Source: Rossellomorea aquimaris (GTDB taxonomy: Bacteria; Bacillota; Bacilli; Bacillales; Bacillaceae_B). Taken from it: a stretch of DNA of 64,000 bases. Shown here piece by piece: positions 63,031 to 64,000 of the stretch (within the stretch, counting starts at the first letter, position 1; every line of letters starts with the position of its first letter). Under the pieces are notes generated by a model, which was not told the origin of the DNA, searched no databases, and was given only the letters and a program-made list of their open reading frames with translations. The position numbers and the translations under genes are program-made. The stretch spans positions 250,501 through 314,500 of the forward strand of contig NZ_VTEX01000003.1 in the NCBI RefSeq assembly GCF_008180865.1, read 5' to 3'.

Positions 63031-63501
63031 TTACATCCCTTTTTGACGCTGAGCCAGTTCTCTCTGAATAGAGCGGTTCGCTTCTTTTCGTTTCAGATCT
63101 TCACGTTTGTCATACTTCTTCTTACCACGGGCGAGACCGATCAGAAGCTTTGCTACACCATTTTTGATGTATAGCTTCAAAGGAACGATTGAGTACCCTG
63201 CTTCTTTGGAATCACCGATCAGTTTATTGATTTGCTTTTTATGAAGCAGGAGTTTACGTGTTCGGAGAGGTTCGTGATTGAATCGATTTCCTTGTTCATA
63301 TGGACTGATGTGCATATTATGAACGAAAATTTCTCCATTTTGGACACGGGCAAAAGAATCCTTCAAGTTTACACGGCCACCACGGATCGCTTTGATTTCT
63401 GTTCCTTGCAGCACAAGACCCGCCTCATATGTTTCTTCTACGGCATAGTCATGACGCGCTTTTTTGTTTTGGGCAATAAGCTTGCCTTCTCCCTTTGGCA
63501 T
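63031..63501 (-). CDS. smpB: SsrA-binding protein SmpB (156 aa)
   Basis: Start at [19 protein letters not shown], with AGGGGG six bases upstream. This matches the family N-terminus; the 12 extra upstream codons are not needed. Core OB-fold motifs [40 protein letters not shown] and [13 protein letters not shown], and the basic tail [19 protein letters not shown] needed on the ribosome. Binds the tRNA-like domain of tmRNA. Lies between rnr and ssrA, the common Bacillus order. Confidence 0.97.
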   Translation of the reverse strand: MPKGEGKLIAQNKKARHDYAVEETYEAGLVLQGTEIKAIRGGRVNLKDSFARVQNGEIFVHNMHISPYEQGNRFNHEPLRTRKLLLHKKQINKLIGDSKEAGYSIVPLKLYIKNGVAKLLIGLARGKKKYDKREDLKRKEANRSIQRELAQRQKGM

Positions 63502-63621
63502 TGGAATCCCCCTAGTCATTTCCGTTGGTTTACTCATTATTATCTCATATTCTCGAGAAAAATTGTATTGTTACACTTCGAAAAGAAAAGGAGCAAAGGT
63601 TATCCCATTGCCCCTGAACCT

Positions 63622-64000
63622 TTATTTCTTCTTTTTGCGTTTGCTTCGAGGTGCATTTTCAAAGTGTTTCTTATTCGTCTTTTTCTTCTTGTTGTTTTTC
63701 GGTGGACGCGTTGACCATTCCCCGTCCTTTTTTTGGTCTGAAGATCGATTCGATTTCCCACGGTCCGATTTTCCTTTATCAGAGCGGATCGAGCGGACAC
63801 GGTCTTCACGTTCCTTGCGATTATTCTTCATTCCTACGATTTCAAAGTCGATGGCTCGCTCATCTTTATTGACGCTCACGACACGAACTGTGATCTCGTC
63901 TCCGATCCGGAATACGTTTGCCGTTCTTTCACCGATCATGGCAAGATGACGCTCATCAAACCGGTAGTAGTCGTCCGTCATATAACTCACATGGACAAGA
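63622..64000 (-). CDS. rnr: Ribonuclease R, C-terminal part (gene continues past the window)
   Basis: Frame open to the window edge. The last residues of the S1 domain are seen: [20 protein letters not shown], then [20 protein letters not shown] and DFEIVG. A basic Lys/Arg/Ser tail follows ([29 protein letters not shown]). RNase R is a 3'-5' exonuclease that degrades structured RNA and works with SmpB-tmRNA in non-stop mRNA decay. 5' part lies beyond 64000. Confidence 0.93.
   Translation of the reverse strand, partial: LVHVSYMTDDYYRFDERHLAMIGERTANVFRIGDEITVRVVSVNKDERAIDFEIVGMKNNRKEREDRVRSIRSDKGKSDRGKSNRSSDQKKDGEWSTRPPKNNKKKKTNKKHFENAPRSKRKKKK

Noticed and set aside
63464..63949. Plus-strand frames opposite smpB and rnr
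   Set aside because: Phe/Leu/Ser-rich antisense shadows of the Lys-rich tail of RNase R.
1..64000. CRISPR array, rRNA or ordinary tRNA genes
   Set aside because: No regularly spaced direct repeats; the only GGTTCGA-type T-loop found belongs to the split tmRNA.

Overview
The window reads as chromosome of a low-to-mid G+C endospore-former relative (Bacillaceae, Bacillus sensu lato; genus not fixed by sequence alone). Support: strong AGGAGG-type ribosome sites with frequent TTG starts, a SipW-type signal peptidase beside a TasA/camelysin-like protein, a qoxABCD quinol oxidase operon, a Bacillus-like aspartase, a Fur box, a near-consensus CcpA cre site and an rnr-smpB-ssrA block.

Layout. (1) 1-360: a nested pair of dispersed repeats. 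(2) 372-53117: an accessory region dominated by seven very large secreted subtilisin-family (S8) proteases (1283-1392 aa; at 6204, 10842, 15760, 21640, 28646, 41458 and 47338) mixed with six HTH+TPR-type regulators (672, 4812, 25866, 27357, 45810, 51858). It also holds a stand-alone I9 propeptide lipoprotein, a sipW-tasA-like pair and a decayed chimeric protease pseudogene (15072-15448). Six of the seven proteases carry, after the catalytic part, a cohesin-like beta domain, a carboxypeptidase-regulatory-like domain, a type I dockerin (two calcium loops) and a short conserved C-terminal tail. Cohesin-like and dockerin modules on the same secreted protease suggest head-to-tail self-assembly or mutual docking. 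Two promoter signatures split the region into two putative regulons: a 38-nt dyad with ATTTGAT half-sites (proteases 21640 and 41458, regulators 25866 and 45810), and a C-run box about 22-25 nt upstream of the -10 (proteases 6204, 10842, 15760, 28646, the sipW operon and regulator 672).

(3) 33351-40922: a catabolic cluster for alkyl sulfates embedded between the protease blocks: an MFS transporter, an alkylsulfatase, an iron-type alcohol dehydrogenase and an aldehyde dehydrogenase on the minus strand, with a divergent LysR regulator. The implied path is alkyl sulfate to alcohol to aldehyde to fatty acid, with likely CcpA control.

(4) 53353-61364: housekeeping-type genes: aspartase, a VOC protein, an iron-regulated siderophore-type acyltransferase plus esterase, and the aa3 quinol oxidase qoxABCD, whose QoxA has a His/Asp-rich tail and lacks the usual lipobox cysteine.

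(5) 61808-64000: a trans-translation block. The ssrA (tmRNA) gene is split in its T-loop by a 275-nt ORF-less group I intron. A LAGLIDADG homing endonuclease gene lies just outside ssrA, convergent with it. smpB and the 3' end of rnr follow.
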